This document shows, piece by piece, positions 1 to 8,685 of a stretch of DNA of 64,000 nt. Source of the DNA: Hymenobacter metallicola (GTDB lineage: Bacteria > Bacteroidota > Bacteroidia > Cytophagales > Hymenobacteraceae); the NCBI RefSeq assembly GCF_004745645.1, contig NZ_SRMB01000002.1:620001-684000 (forward strand). The letters are read 5' to 3'. The stretch's first letter is position 1. Every line of letters starts with the position of its first letter. A program made the position numbers and the translations under genes. Under the pieces are notes generated by a model, which had not been told where the DNA came from, ran no database searches, and saw only the letters and a program-made list of their open reading frames with translations.

Positions 1-2723
1 CTGGACAGCGCCTTGGCCTGGTGCAGATGCAAGACGAAGCGCGTCGTGCTCAGGCCCTGTGGCAAGGTCGCCCGGTACGCTCCCAGACGGAGGTCGTGCC
101 AGGTACCGGTAAGCTTATCTTCCAGCCACACCGGCTCGGTGGCGGCCAGATTCAGCAGCTGGGTGGGGCTAAACTCATAGGTGCCCGCTTCGGCTGCATT
201 AAGGCCTAAAGCCAGGCTGCGGGGCGTGTTGCCGGCCGGCAGGCCCTGAATGGCCAACGCGTCGGTTCCTACTTGCTGGTAGAGGCTGGGCTGGGCTCCA
301 CCATTGAGTTGCACTTTCAGCGCGTCGTATTCCGAGTCGAACCCGGAGGTAGCCCCGGCCTGCTCGTAGACATAGAAGTCGTCCTGGCTGGCCGCGCCGG
401 TGGCGCCTACGCGCTGCAACGTGAGTTGCACCAAGGGGCGGGTTTCCGTTTGGGCCGGCCGGGCGTAGATGGGGTCGGTGTAGGTAGTTTCGCGCGAGGC
501 ATTGGTGAAGGCCACGCTGCCGCTAGCCCCAGCTGCGCTTGTCCGCACGAAGAAGGCCTGGCCCATGGGCATAATGTTGGTGCCCACCCCATTAACATAG
601 GCCGTATAGCCACCGTCGTACTGCCCCGTGGAGCGGTAAACGTAGGCTGCCGCATCCACGTTGGTCCGGCCTACGCGGTTCCAGTCGATGGGCGACGGGT
701 AGGGGTTGCCCAGCAGGTGCCAGCCCGATTCGGGCTGCGCTCCGCGCGTCAGGGAGGTCCGCGTGATGCCGCCGTTGTTTAGCGATGTGCCGGTCAGTTC
801 AAAGAAATTACCCGCTACCTGGTTGATGGTGAGGCCGAAAGTAGGCGGCAGCGTTTGATTGGCCGACACCGGCGACTCCCACCCTTGGTCGAAGCTGGCA
901 TTGCCCGAGGCTGGCGCCACCACGCGGGATTGGTTATAAGAAAAGACCGTTGGAAAGGGCGTTACCAGACCCGGTTCGGCGGCAGAGTTGTAAGCTGCGT
1001 TGAGTTGCAGCGGGCCCGGGCTCTGGGCGCCGGGTAGGATAGGAAATACGGCCAGGGTGTTGAAGGTAGCGCCGCTGACGGCCGGGGCAAAATGGCGGTA
1101 GCCAAAGCCCGGGTTGCTGGCCGGGTCGATGTAGCGCTGCATGATAGCCCCACCGTTTACCACGCCGCCATTGTTGTACACCATGCCCGTCCCGACGTTG
1201 TTCGACAGAATCAGGAACTGCTGGCCCGTGGTCGTCAGGTTGCCATTCAGCGTCAGCAGGCGCTGAATCTCGACCCGCCCACCGAGGGAAGCCCCGGCTG
1301 AGCCTACCGTCAGGTTGCGGAACTGCGTGATGCTGCTGCCTCCAATTGTTTGGGCGGCGCCACCATTCAGGTTCACCGTAGCATTGCCGGTAGCCGAGAA
1401 GGTGCCATTATTCACAAAGTTGCCGCTGACCGATAGAGTGCCGCCGTCGGCTATACCGAGGCTGGCCCCGCTGCTCACCGTTACCAGGTTGGCCGCTGAA
1501 GAGGCGCTGACGACCGGATAGCGCGACAGGCCGGCCGGAATCGTCACGTTGTCATTGGCCGTGGGCACTACCCCACCCGACCAGTTGGATGCCACATTCC
1601 AGGCGGTGGAGGTAGTGCCCGTCCAGGTGAAGCTATTGACTACCACCGAGCTGCGGTACAACACGCTCTGCATCGAGCCATTGGCCCCGGCAATGGTATA
1701 GATATCCGAGCCAATCGAAACGGAACGGGTTTCGGCCAAGGTTATCGGCAAGTTGGTGCCGGAGGTCCAGCTGCTCGTCGCCGGATCATAGACATACACC
1801 GAATTGTAGAAGGGCCCTTCGTTGTTGAAGTAGCTGCCTTTGCCCCCGGTAATATATAGTTTACCATCGGCGCCCAGCGTACCACCCGGCTGATTGACCG
1901 CGCTGGGCAAATCAGTGCCCGAGGTCCAGGTGTTGGTTGCGGGGTTATAGATTGAGTGCGAGGCCAGGGCCGCGCTGGCCAGTTCGGTCATGCCCCCGAT
2001 AAGGTGGATCAGCCCATTGGCATCCGTGACGGCCACGTGGCCGTGCCGCCCGACGGGCATATTGGCCCCGGTAGTCCAGGTATTGGTGCTCGGGGTGTAG
2101 ATCTGCGTCAGTAATTGGTTGGAGGTACCTCCAAAGACGTAGATTTTGCCGTCCTGGCCCGTTGCGGCCGCCGATTCCCACTGCCCAACTGGGATTGGGG
2201 CCACACTAGTCCACACGTTGGTAGCTGGATTGTAGCGGTAAGTATCGGTGAGCGTGGGGGAGCCATTGTTAACGCCACTGATGCTATAAATTTGGCCATC
2301 GGCCCCTACCGCGCAGGCCTGGCCACGCATGATCTTCGGAACCGGCGCTCCGGTAGTCCAGGTGTTGGTAGCAGGGTTGTAGATTTCCAGACTACTGAAC
2401 TCCGTAACGGTAGAGGTGGAATTACCAATATAGCCTCCCCACACGTAGATTCTGTTGCCGGAAGCCACGGCGGCATGCTGCCCCCGAATTTGACTGAGAT
2501 TGGCAAGGCTAACCCAGGGCGCCAATGTGCGCGATTCAGTCAGGCGCCCCAGGGCCACAAGCTGCCGAGCCGTGAGCGGCAGCGGTCCGGAAACCGGCAT
2601 TGGCCTGCCTGGCTCCAGCTGACCAGTGTTTGAAAACCCAACAGACGCCTGCTGGGCTAGGGTTGCCTCAATTCCAGAAATTAATAGCAGCCCACAGGTG
2701 AAAGCGGGTAAAATTTTTCTCAT
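1..2723 (-). CDS. Secreted kelch-repeat surface protein, C-terminus outside window
   Basis: An uninterrupted minus-strand frame runs from the ATG at 2721-2723 to base 1, at least 907 residues, with the C-terminus missing. The N-terminus is a signal peptide (basic MRK, a hydrophobic stretch, then ATLAQQA). From about residue 80 to 350 there are repeated kelch-type blades, each with a YNPATNTWTTG-like strand and glycine pairs, which normally build a beta-propeller. Near residue 360 comes FTWTGTTSTAWNVASNW, a motif common in Bacteroidota surface proteins. Near residue 670 is GWHLLGNPYPSPIDW, usual ahead of T9SS sorting tails. It is therefore probably a T9SS cargo exported to the cell surface, though the sorting tail itself is not visible. 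Its ligand is unknown. Confidence in the frame is high and in any specific role low. Confidence 0.85.
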   Translation of the reverse strand, partial: MRKILPAFTCGLLLISGIEATLAQQASVGFSNTGQLEPGRPMPVSGPLPLTARQLVALGRLTESRTLAPWVSLANLSQIRGQHAAVASGNRIYVWGGYIGNSTSTVTEFSSLEIYNPATNTWTTGAPVPKIMRGQACAVGADGQIYSISGVNNGSPTLTDTYRYNPATNVWTSVAPIPVGQWESAAATGQDGKIYVFGGTSNQLLTQIYTPSTNTWTTGANMPVGRHGHVAVTDANGLIHLIGGMTELASAALASHSIYNPATNTWTSGTDLPSAVNQPGGTLGADGKLYITGGKGSYFNNEGPFYNSVYVYDPATSSWTSGTNLPITLAETRSVSIGSDIYTIAGANGSMQSVLYRSSVVVNSFTWTGTTSTAWNVASNWSGGVVPTANDNVTIPAGLSRYPVVSASSAANLVTVSSGASLGIADGGTLSVSGNFVNNGTFSATGNATVNLNGGAAQTIGGSSITQFRNLTVGSAGASLGGRVEIQRLLTLNGNLTTTGQQFLILSNNVGTGMVYNNGGVVNGGAIMQRYIDPASNPGFGYRHFAPAVSGATFNTLAVFPILPGAQSPGPLQLNAAYNSAAEPGLVTPFPTVFSYNQSRVVAPASGNASFDQGWESPVSANQTLPPTFGLTINQVAGNFFELTGTSLNNGGITRTSLTRGAQPESGWHLLGNPYPSPIDWNRVGRTNVDAAAYVYRSTGQYDGGYTAYVNGVGTNIMPMGQAFFVRTSAAGASGSVAFTNASRETTYTDPIYARPAQTETRPLVQLTLQRVGATGAASQDDFYVYEQAGATSGFDSEYDALKVQLNGGAQPSLYQQVGTDALAIQGLPAGNTPRSLALGLNAAEAGTYEFSPTQLLNLAATEPVWLEDKLTGTWHDLRLGAYRATLPQGLSTTRFVLHLHQAKALS

Positions 2724-3085
2724 ACGCTGCAAAAGGTGTTGATAGGGTAATAAGTGGCTATAACAGAAGCATTCAAGCCCTGCATCGGCAATTGAATATT
2801 TCAAACTTTAATGCAATAATATCATGATATTAGTAATAAACACTCATTTCGCAAGGTTATAATTTTAGACAAGAATGCAGGAGGGCAAAAATGGGGAATA
2901 GTTGTGTTTAATACCGAAAAAAAACAGGCCATAAGCTCATCTGTTGGTACTTGGCAAAAGCCAATCATCCGGTTCATTCTATATTTAGCAGCACCTTTAC
3001 GCCTACCCTTACAGGCTACCATGTCGATGCCGGTTCCGTATTGCTTGGACACTCTCCCTGTTCTGCCTCACCACTACCAACTACG
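2724..3085. other. Divergent intergenic region
   Basis: This AT-rich gap separates the kelch protein (minus) from the nicotinate phosphoribosyltransferase (plus) and must hold both promoters. I see no RNA gene and no convincing TAnnTTTG box. Short frames in it have no recognisable product. Confidence 0.5.
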
Positions 3086-4582
3086 ATGTCTTCAAACCCG
3101 GAAAACGCCCCACTCTCCAGCCTTTACTCATCTTCACTCAGCCTCGTTACCGACCTCTATCAGCTCACGATGAGCTATGGCTACTGGAAACAGGGCTTGC
3201 AGGACCGGGAAGCCGTTTTTCACCTGTACTTCCGCCGTCCGCCGTTCAACGGCGGCTATGCCGTGTGCGCCGGCCTGGCTTACGCCACCGACTGGCTGCA
3301 GAACCTGCGCTTCTCGGCAGAGGACCTGCGTTATCTGGCCAGCCTGCGGGGCTCGAAGAATGTGCCGCTCTTTCCCCAGGAGTTTCTGGACTACCTGCGC
3401 GACCTGCGCTTCACTTGCGACGTGGATGCTATTGCCGAGGGCACCGTCGTGTTTGCCAATGAGCCGCTGATGCGCATCAAAGGCCCGTTGCTGCAAGTAC
3501 AACTGCTGGAAACGGCCCTGCTCACGCTCGTCAACTTCCAGACCCTGATTGCCACCAAAGCCGCCCGCATCCGGGAGGCGGCCGGCGACGACCAGGTGCT
3601 GGAATTCGGCCTGCGCCGCGCCCAGGGCTTCGACGGCGGCCTCGGCGCCAGTCGGGCCGCCTACCTGGGCGGGGTCGACGGGACTTCCAATGTACTGGCC
3701 GGGCTGCGCTTCGGCATTCCGGTGCGCGGCACCCACGCCCACAGTTGGGTAATGTCGTTTGAGCAGGAAGAACAGGCCTTCGAAGCCTACGCCGCCGCTT
3801 TCCCCGACGACTCCGTGTTCCTGGTCGATACCTACGACACGCTGGAAGGGGTGCGCCGGGCCATCAGCGTGGCGCGCCGCATGCGTGCAAATGGGCATGA
3901 GCTGGGCGGCATCCGCCTCGACTCCGGCGACTTGGCTTACCTCAGCCGTGAGGCCCGGGCCCTGCTCAACGAGGCGGGCTTCCCCAACACGCGCATCGTA
4001 GCCAGCAACGACCTCGACGAAAACCTGATTACCAGCCTCAAGCAGCAGGGCGCCCAGATTGATACCTGGGGCATTGGCACCAAGCTCGTGACGGCTTACG
4101 ACCAGCCGGCCCTGGGCGGGGTGTACAAGCTGGCGGCCCTGCGCAAAGCCGACGACTCGGGCTGGGAATACACCGTGAAGATTTCCGAGCAGCTGGCCAA
4201 AACCAGCATCCCGGGCATTCTGCAGGTGCGGCGCTACGAAACCGAGAAAGGCCAGCCCCGGGCCGATATGCTCTACAACACGGCCGAGCCCCTGCCCGCC
4301 GACCTCACCATCGTCGACCCCGTGGACCCCACCCGCCGCCGGCCCATTCGCAGCACCCAGTTCCGGGAGCTGCTGGAGCCCGTGTTCCGCCAGGGCAAGC
4401 TGGTGGCCGAGCTGCCCACGTTGCAGGAAAGCCGGGCCAAAGCGCAGCGGGAAGTAGCCAGCCTCGACCCCAGCATCCGCCGCTTCCTCAACCCGCACGT
4501 GTACCCGGTGGGCCTGGAGGAAAGCCTGAACACGTTCCGCACCAACCTGATTCTGGAGAAACGGCCCCAGCGCCCGGCGTAG
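3086..4582 (+). CDS. pncB: Nicotinate phosphoribosyltransferase
   Basis: Converts nicotinate and PRPP (with ATP) to nicotinate mononucleotide, the entry step of NAD salvage, in the cytoplasm. The 498-residue product has the family N-terminus SLVTDLYQLTMSYGYW, the block RRAQGFDGGLGASRAAY, the active-site segment GTHAHSW and the phosphate-binding IRLDSGDL. The frame stays open upstream to 2951, but the chosen ATG at 3086 (MSSNPENAP) is the last start ahead of conserved sequence and gives the usual family length. It stands alone and ends at a strong bidirectional terminator shared with the convergent DUF4240 gene. Confidence 0.95.
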   Translation: MSSNPENAPLSSLYSSSLSLVTDLYQLTMSYGYWKQGLQDREAVFHLYFRRPPFNGGYAVCAGLAYATDWLQNLRFSAEDLRYLASLRGSKNVPLFPQEFLDYLRDLRFTCDVDAIAEGTVVFANEPLMRIKGPLLQVQLLETALLTLVNFQTLIATKAARIREAAGDDQVLEFGLRRAQGFDGGLGASRAAYLGGVDGTSNVLAGLRFGIPVRGTHAHSWVMSFEQEEQAFEAYAAAFPDDSVFLVDTYDTLEGVRRAISVARRMRANGHELGGIRLDSGDLAYLSREARALLNEAGFPNTRIVASNDLDENLITSLKQQGAQIDTWGIGTKLVTAYDQPALGGVYKLAALRKADDSGWEYTVKISEQLAKTSIPGILQVRRYETEKGQPRADMLYNTAEPLPADLTIVDPVDPTRRRPIRSTQFRELLEPVFRQGKLVAELPTLQESRAKAQREVASLDPSIRRFLNPHVYPVGLEESLNTFRTNLILEKRPQRPA

Positions 4583-4596
4583 TCCAGTCAGTTGGT

Positions 4597-4640
4597 AGGC
4601 AAAAGGCCCACGCTGCATCCGCAGCGTGGGCCTTTTGCCT
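4597..4640. terminator. Bidirectional terminator
   Basis: A perfect 20-bp inverted repeat (4597-4616 and 4621-4640) with a 4-base loop lies between the convergent nicotinate phosphoribosyltransferase and DUF4240 genes. The outer stem has A- and T-rich ends on both strands, so it can terminate both genes. Confidence 0.9.
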
Positions 4641-4648
4641 ATTCTTCA

Positions 4649-5176
4649 TTACGCACTAAACTTCTTCCACAGCCGCGGCAGTAGCTTGGGCAGCTGCTCT
4701 TCCCGCCAGTCCTCACCCTTGGTTTCCGAGCCCAGGTCGTAGTCCAGGCCACGGGCCGCCGCGACGGCGCGCGGGAAGGTATCATCTTCCGCAGGTCGTC
4801 CGGTGCGCCGCCCGAAAGCCTCCGTGGCTACGTAGAGCAGGTTTTCGAACTCCTGATAAGGCTCCTGGGCTATCTGGGCCAGACTGTCGGCGTCCCGGAG
4901 CGCGTTCCGGAACACCGCTTCCCCCTGCCCTACCAGCCAGGCGCGGAAGTACAGGTAGGAGTCGTCCGACACGTAGCCATCCAGTATTTTCAGGGCGGCC
5001 ATTATCTTATAGTCATCCGCTTCGAGCAGGTGCTCCCGCAGCCGGCACTCAAACTCGATTATCTGGTTCGGCTCCCAAGTAGCCAACTGTTCGGACAGGA
5101 AATCGGCCTGGGCAGTTTGGTCGTGGGTGGTGTTCTTGGAGGCATTAATAAGCTGCCAGAATTCAGAATTTGTCAT
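4649..5176 (-). CDS. DUF4240-like protein
   Basis: A 175-residue soluble protein without signal peptide or membrane segments. The N-terminus (MTNSEFWQLINAS) and the helical, acidic pattern with ALKILDGYVSDDSYLYFRAW and the later FENLLYVATEAF match my recollection of the DUF4240 family, whose function is unknown; members are often linked to polymorphic-toxin or SUKH-like immunity sets, but nothing here shows that. It is a single gene, convergent with nicotinate phosphoribosyltransferase and divergent from the HMA protein. Confidence 0.75.
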   Translation of the reverse strand: MTNSEFWQLINASKNTTHDQTAQADFLSEQLATWEPNQIIEFECRLREHLLEADDYKIMAALKILDGYVSDDSYLYFRAWLVGQGEAVFRNALRDADSLAQIAQEPYQEFENLLYVATEAFGRRTGRPAEDDTFPRAVAAARGLDYDLGSETKGEDWREEQLPKLLPRLWKKFSA

Positions 5177-5297
5177 ATCGTATGCGGAACTGCCAACCGA
5201 TTTTACTAGTCGGTGCTACTATTCAGAGCTGTGAAATACGGCAAAACTCTACACTCCGGCAGCCAAAGCCTGTACTTCTCCTCCGGTACCCCACCGC

Positions 5298-5305
5298 TAC
5301 TTTTG
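5298..5305 (+). promoter_or_regulatory. Putative -7 promoter box for the HMA gene
   Basis: TACTTTTG matches the Bacteroidota -7 consensus TAnnTTTG. It lies about 70 nt before the start codon of the small metal-binding protein. No clear -33 TTG is seen at the usual distance. Confidence 0.5.
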
Positions 5306-5375
5306 CGGCGTATTCGTTGTACTAGCAACCTCTCACCCGCCCCGGCCACTGCCGGGGTCTTACTTCTACACCTCT

Positions 5376-5588
5376 ATGTCAACCCTGAAATTCAAAACCA
5401 GCATCAACTGCGCCAACTGCGTGCGCGCCGTCACCCCCTTCCTCGACGCCGAAGCCAGCGTCGAGAAGTGGAGCGTCGATACTACCAGCCCCGATAAGGT
5501 CCTGACCGTGGAAGGCGAAAACCCCATTCCCGAACTCATCATGAAGTCCGTTTCCCAGGCTGGCTTTGACATTGAGCCGGCCGGGTAA
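5376..5588 (+). CDS. Heavy-metal-associated (HMA) domain protein
   Basis: A 70-residue single-domain protein of the ferredoxin-like HMA fold, the size of a CopZ-type copper chaperone. The metal-binding CxxC is in SINCANCVRAV at about residues 8-18, followed by a conserved-length alpha/beta arrangement ending in IMKSVSQAGFDIEPAG. The canonical MxCxxC is replaced by INCANC. It may bind Cu(I) or another soft metal in the cytoplasm. No P-type ATPase or copper regulator is adjacent, so the client is unknown. Confidence 0.85.
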   Translation: MSTLKFKTSINCANCVRAVTPFLDAEASVEKWSVDTTSPDKVLTVEGENPIPELIMKSVSQAGFDIEPAG

Positions 5589-5635
5589 TGTGCGAATGAG
5601 TTGGAAGGTGCTAATGTACTGATGTGCTAAAAGAC

Positions 5636-5800
5636 GTGTCATTGCGAGGCGTGAGCCGAAGCAATCCGTCCTCTACTAGTGACAAACAACCTTTTACCAG
5701 AAAGCCCCTTCCTACCGCATGTAAGAAGGGGCTTTTCACATCAGAACACTCGGCACATTTCAGAGGACGGATTGCTTCGGCTCACGCCTCGCAATGACAC
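5636..5800. repeat. Palindromic repeat element with 39-bp inverted ends
   Basis: Bases 5636-5674 and 5762-5800 are perfect 39-bp inverted copies of each other, with a core CATTGCGAGGCGTGAGCCG. Between them lies a second hairpin with G/C-rich stem at 5701-5711 and 5725-5735 that could act as a terminator. The 165-bp unit has no coding capacity and looks like a MITE- or REP-type element placed between the HMA gene and purM. Confidence 0.8.
5701..5737. terminator. Terminator-like hairpin inside the repeat element
   Basis: An 11-bp stem (5701-5711 with 5725-5735) continues into TTTT on the plus strand and AAA-complement T-run on the minus strand. It can end transcription from both the HMA gene and purM. 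Confidence 0.6.
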
Positions 5801-5805
5801 GGTTT

Positions 5806-6906
5806 TTACTCGTAGCTCAGCTCACCCGCACCCACCGTTAGCAGCACGCCCGGATCGGCGGTGATGCGGCCGGCTACCTGAGCCTGGTAGCCGCTCTGAC
5901 GCAGGTTTTCGGCTACGGCCTCGGCCTGGGCTTCGTCGGTCACGAGCAGCATGCCGTTGCCCATGTTCCAGTAGAGGTAGGCTTCGGTGGGCGTGATACC
6001 GGCCAACTCGGCCAGCTGCTGCATGGCGGGCAGGGGCTCGAAGAGGTTGGTCAGCTCGGCCCCCACGCCGTTTTTGAGCACCCGCTTGAAGTTGTCGGCA
6101 ATGCCGCCGCCGGTGATGTGGGCCGCTGCGTGCAGGGGCAGGCCCGCATCCAGCACGGCCGCTACGCCGGGCGAGAAGATGAGGGAAGGTGCCAGCATCA
6201 CTTCGCCCCAGGTCTGGCCCATTTCGGCCGCGTCGGGACCGGTGTAGGGGGCGTTGTGCCAAGCTTCGCCGAATGCTTTGGTGAGGGCGCGGCGGGCCAG
6301 GGAGTAGCCGTTGGAGCGGAACGAGGGGGAGCGAAGTGCCACCACGGCCTGCCCGGCCCGCACGTTGGCCCCGCTCAGGGGCCGCTCCAGGCTGGGGTGC
6401 AGCACACCCACGGCCGTCGAGCACCAGTTGAAGTTCATTTTCGCGCCGGGGTAGCCGCCGATGCGGTTGCCGAGCTCGGCAATTTCTCCGCCCGTCACGG
6501 CAATCTGGCTGAACTGGGCCGCGTCGTGCAGGCCGCGCATAAGCTCATCGACCACCTCATAGTTGAGCGTGTTCACGTCGATGATGTTCGACAGATTGGT
6601 CGGGACAAAGCCGGCCACCGCCAAATCGTCGGCCACCATGGCAATCAGGTCGTAGCCCAGCGTGTCGTAGCGGTCCAGACGCTCGGCCACCTCAATCTTG
6701 GTCCCGATACCATCGGAGCCGATACCCAGCCGCTCCGCCCCGAAGCGGATTTCGTTGGAGAAGCCCCCCGCCAAATCCTGGGCCGGCTCCCCGGGCTTGC
6801 CGGCCCGGGTCGAGAAGGTTTTCTGGGCCCAGTGGTAAGCATTTTTCGAAGCGGCGTTGCCCTCTTCGATGGAGTAGCCGGCGGTTTCTTTGAGGTTGGT
6901 GGACAT
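5806..6906 (-). CDS. purM: Phosphoribosylformylglycinamidine cyclo-ligase (AIR synthase)
   Basis: Closes the imidazole ring of FGAM with ATP to give AIR, step five of de novo purine synthesis. The 366-residue product carries the PurM features: GIGSDGIGTKIEVAERL (nucleotide-binding turn), IAMVADDLAVAGFVP, VTGGEIAEL and the late HITGGGIADNFKRVL. The GGGIADN loop stands where most PurM proteins read GGG(L/I)xxN, consistent with function. It is the last gene of the pur directon, separated from purF by about 200 bp that hold a 149-bp palindromic element, so its expression may be partly uncoupled. Confidence 0.92.
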   Translation of the reverse strand: MSTNLKETAGYSIEEGNAASKNAYHWAQKTFSTRAGKPGEPAQDLAGGFSNEIRFGAERLGIGSDGIGTKIEVAERLDRYDTLGYDLIAMVADDLAVAGFVPTNLSNIIDVNTLNYEVVDELMRGLHDAAQFSQIAVTGGEIAELGNRIGGYPGAKMNFNWCSTAVGVLHPSLERPLSGANVRAGQAVVALRSPSFRSNGYSLARRALTKAFGEAWHNAPYTGPDAAEMGQTWGEVMLAPSLIFSPGVAAVLDAGLPLHAAAHITGGGIADNFKRVLKNGVGAELTNLFEPLPAMQQLAELAGITPTEAYLYWNMGNGMLLVTDEAQAEAVAENLRQSGYQAQVAGRITADPGVLLTVGAGELSYE

Positions 6907-6925
6907 GCGAGAAGCTGGGTTAAAG

Positions 6926-7074
6926 CTAGAAAGCTAGTTCCCCTCCTCAGATGAGGAGGGGTTAGGGGTGGTTGAAACACCAGAACGACTTTAGAATTAG
7001 TTTCTAGTAGATGTTCAACGATTGTCAACCACCCCTAACCCCTCCTCATCTGAGGAGGGGAACTAGCTTTCTAG
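6926..7074. repeat. 149-bp palindromic element between purF and purM
   Basis: Bases 6926-6975 and 7025-7074 are perfect 50-bp inverted copies. Each arm contains its own palindrome (CCCCTCCTCAGATGAGGAGG). The middle 49 bases are AT-richer and non-coding. The unit differs in sequence from the 165-bp element near 5.7 kb. In RNA it would form a very stable hairpin within the purF-purM transcript. Confidence 0.85.
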
Positions 7075-7104
7075 TCTATAGCTGCCGTTTCGTTCAATAC
7101 ATTT

Positions 7105-8616
7105 TTAATGCTCGGTTGGCTCAGGGGCTTTGGCGCTGACCGAGGTTACCGGCTCGACCGAGCTGCCTTTTTTGTCGCCGCGGTGGCTCTGGCGCTCCTC
7201 CTGAATATGGCGCAGGTACTTGGTCACGTCGCCGGTGGGGTATTTGCCGGTGAAGCAGGCAAAGCAGTTGCCGCCGTTGCCTTTTTCCTCCGAAAACAGC
7301 TCCTGCAAGTCCTCGATGGACTGGTAAATCACCTTGTCGGCCTCGATGTAGCGGCAGATTTCCTCCTCGGTGTAGTTGGCCGCAATCAGTTCGGTGCTCA
7401 TGGCCATGTCGATGCCGTAGATGCAGGGCGAAATGATGGGCGGGGCGCTGCTGATGAAGTACACCTCCTTGGCCCCGGCCTCGCGCAGGATGCGCACGAT
7501 GCGCCGCGAGGTAGTGCCCCGCACGATGCTGTCGTCGACAACGGCAATTTTCTTACCGGCCACAAACTCCCGAATCGGGTTGAGCTTCTTCTTGACAATG
7601 TCTTCCCGGCCCGCCTGGCTGCTCACGATAAAGGAGCGGCCCATGTGGTTGTTCTTCACCAACGCCCGCCGGTAGGGCACCCCAATGGCCTCGGCCAGGC
7701 CGGAAGCCGCGAAGTAGCCCGACGAAGGCACGTCAATCACCATATCCGGCTGGATGCCGGACTCAATTACTTTACGGGCCAGAATCTTGCCCAGGCGCAC
7801 CCGCTCCCGGGCCACGAGGCGGCCGTGAATCGTGGAGTCCTCGCGGGCGAAGTAGATGTGCTCGAACACGCAAAACGCCTTGGGCAGGTTGTACGGGTTC
7901 TTGTAATGCACCTTGTAGTCCTTATCGATAAACACCGCCTGGCCCGGCCCCACGTTCTTGATAAACTCGAAGCCCAGGTAGTCGAAGCAGGTGCTTTCGG
8001 AGGCAAAGGCGTAGATGGGCCCGTTCTCGGTTTCGCGGCGGCCCAGCACCAGGGGCCGGATGCCCAGCGGGTCGTTGAAAGCCAGCAGGCCGTGGCCGGC
8101 AATGATGGTAATGGTGGCGTAGGCGCCCTTCACCAGCTCCTGGGTCGTTTCGACGGCGTCGAAGATGTCGATAACCGAGAGGTTGTCGAGGTTTTTCAGG
8201 CGCAGCTCCGAGGCGAAGGTGTACATGATCAGCTCCAGGTCGTTGCTGGTCTTGGGCAGCACGTGGTACTTCTCGTGCAGGCGCTTGGCGGCCGAGCGGA
8301 AGTTGATGACGTTGCCGTTGTGCACCATGGCCAGGCCGAAGGGGTAGCTCGTGGTGAAGGGCTGGGCCAGCTCGGCGTCGTTGGAGCCCTGGGTGGTGTA
8401 GCGGGCGTGGCCGATGCCGATGTTGCCCTTGAGCTTTTTGAGCTGCTTGGGCTTGAAGACGTCGGCAATGAGGCCGTTGCCCTTGCAGAGGTGAAAATTA
8501 TCGTCGAAGGTGGCTATGCCGGCCGCGTCCTGGCCGCGGTGCTGAAGCGCCGTCAAGCCGAATACGATGTCGTGGGCAACGTCATCGGGGCCGTAAAAAC
8601 CTACAATTCCGCACAT
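7105..8616 (-). CDS. purF: Amidophosphoribosyltransferase
   Basis: Catalyses the committed step of purine synthesis: PRPP plus glutamine to 5-phosphoribosylamine. The start MCGIVGFYGPDD places the N-terminal nucleophile Cys2 directly after Met, without a propeptide. The Ntn glutaminase domain covers about residues 1-230, with GHARYTTQGSN. The phosphoribosyltransferase half has VVDDSIVRGTTSRRIVRIL, the PRPP loop. Cysteines late in the protein (GNCFACFTGKYP) resemble the iron-sulfur-type PurF. The last 40 residues (SHRGDKKGSS...) are a low-complexity tail. It lies downstream of purN on the same strand. Confidence 0.95.
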   Translation of the reverse strand: MCGIVGFYGPDDVAHDIVFGLTALQHRGQDAAGIATFDDNFHLCKGNGLIADVFKPKQLKKLKGNIGIGHARYTTQGSNDAELAQPFTTSYPFGLAMVHNGNVINFRSAAKRLHEKYHVLPKTSNDLELIMYTFASELRLKNLDNLSVIDIFDAVETTQELVKGAYATITIIAGHGLLAFNDPLGIRPLVLGRRETENGPIYAFASESTCFDYLGFEFIKNVGPGQAVFIDKDYKVHYKNPYNLPKAFCVFEHIYFAREDSTIHGRLVARERVRLGKILARKVIESGIQPDMVIDVPSSGYFAASGLAEAIGVPYRRALVKNNHMGRSFIVSSQAGREDIVKKKLNPIREFVAGKKIAVVDDSIVRGTTSRRIVRILREAGAKEVYFISSAPPIISPCIYGIDMAMSTELIAANYTEEEICRYIEADKVIYQSIEDLQELFSEEKGNGGNCFACFTGKYPTGDVTKYLRHIQEERQSHRGDKKGSSVEPVTSVSAKAPEPTEH

Positions 8617-8685
8617 GGCAGTTTCAAAAAAAGCAGTTGCTGGCTAAAGAAGGCCAGGGTTCCGGGGTGGTGGGTGGTACTAGTT

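Noticed and set aside
3134..4618. 494-codon antisense frame opposite nicotinate phosphoribosyltransferase
   Set aside because: High-GC codon bias produces such shadows; its composition is repetitive and the sense frame is a well-known enzyme.
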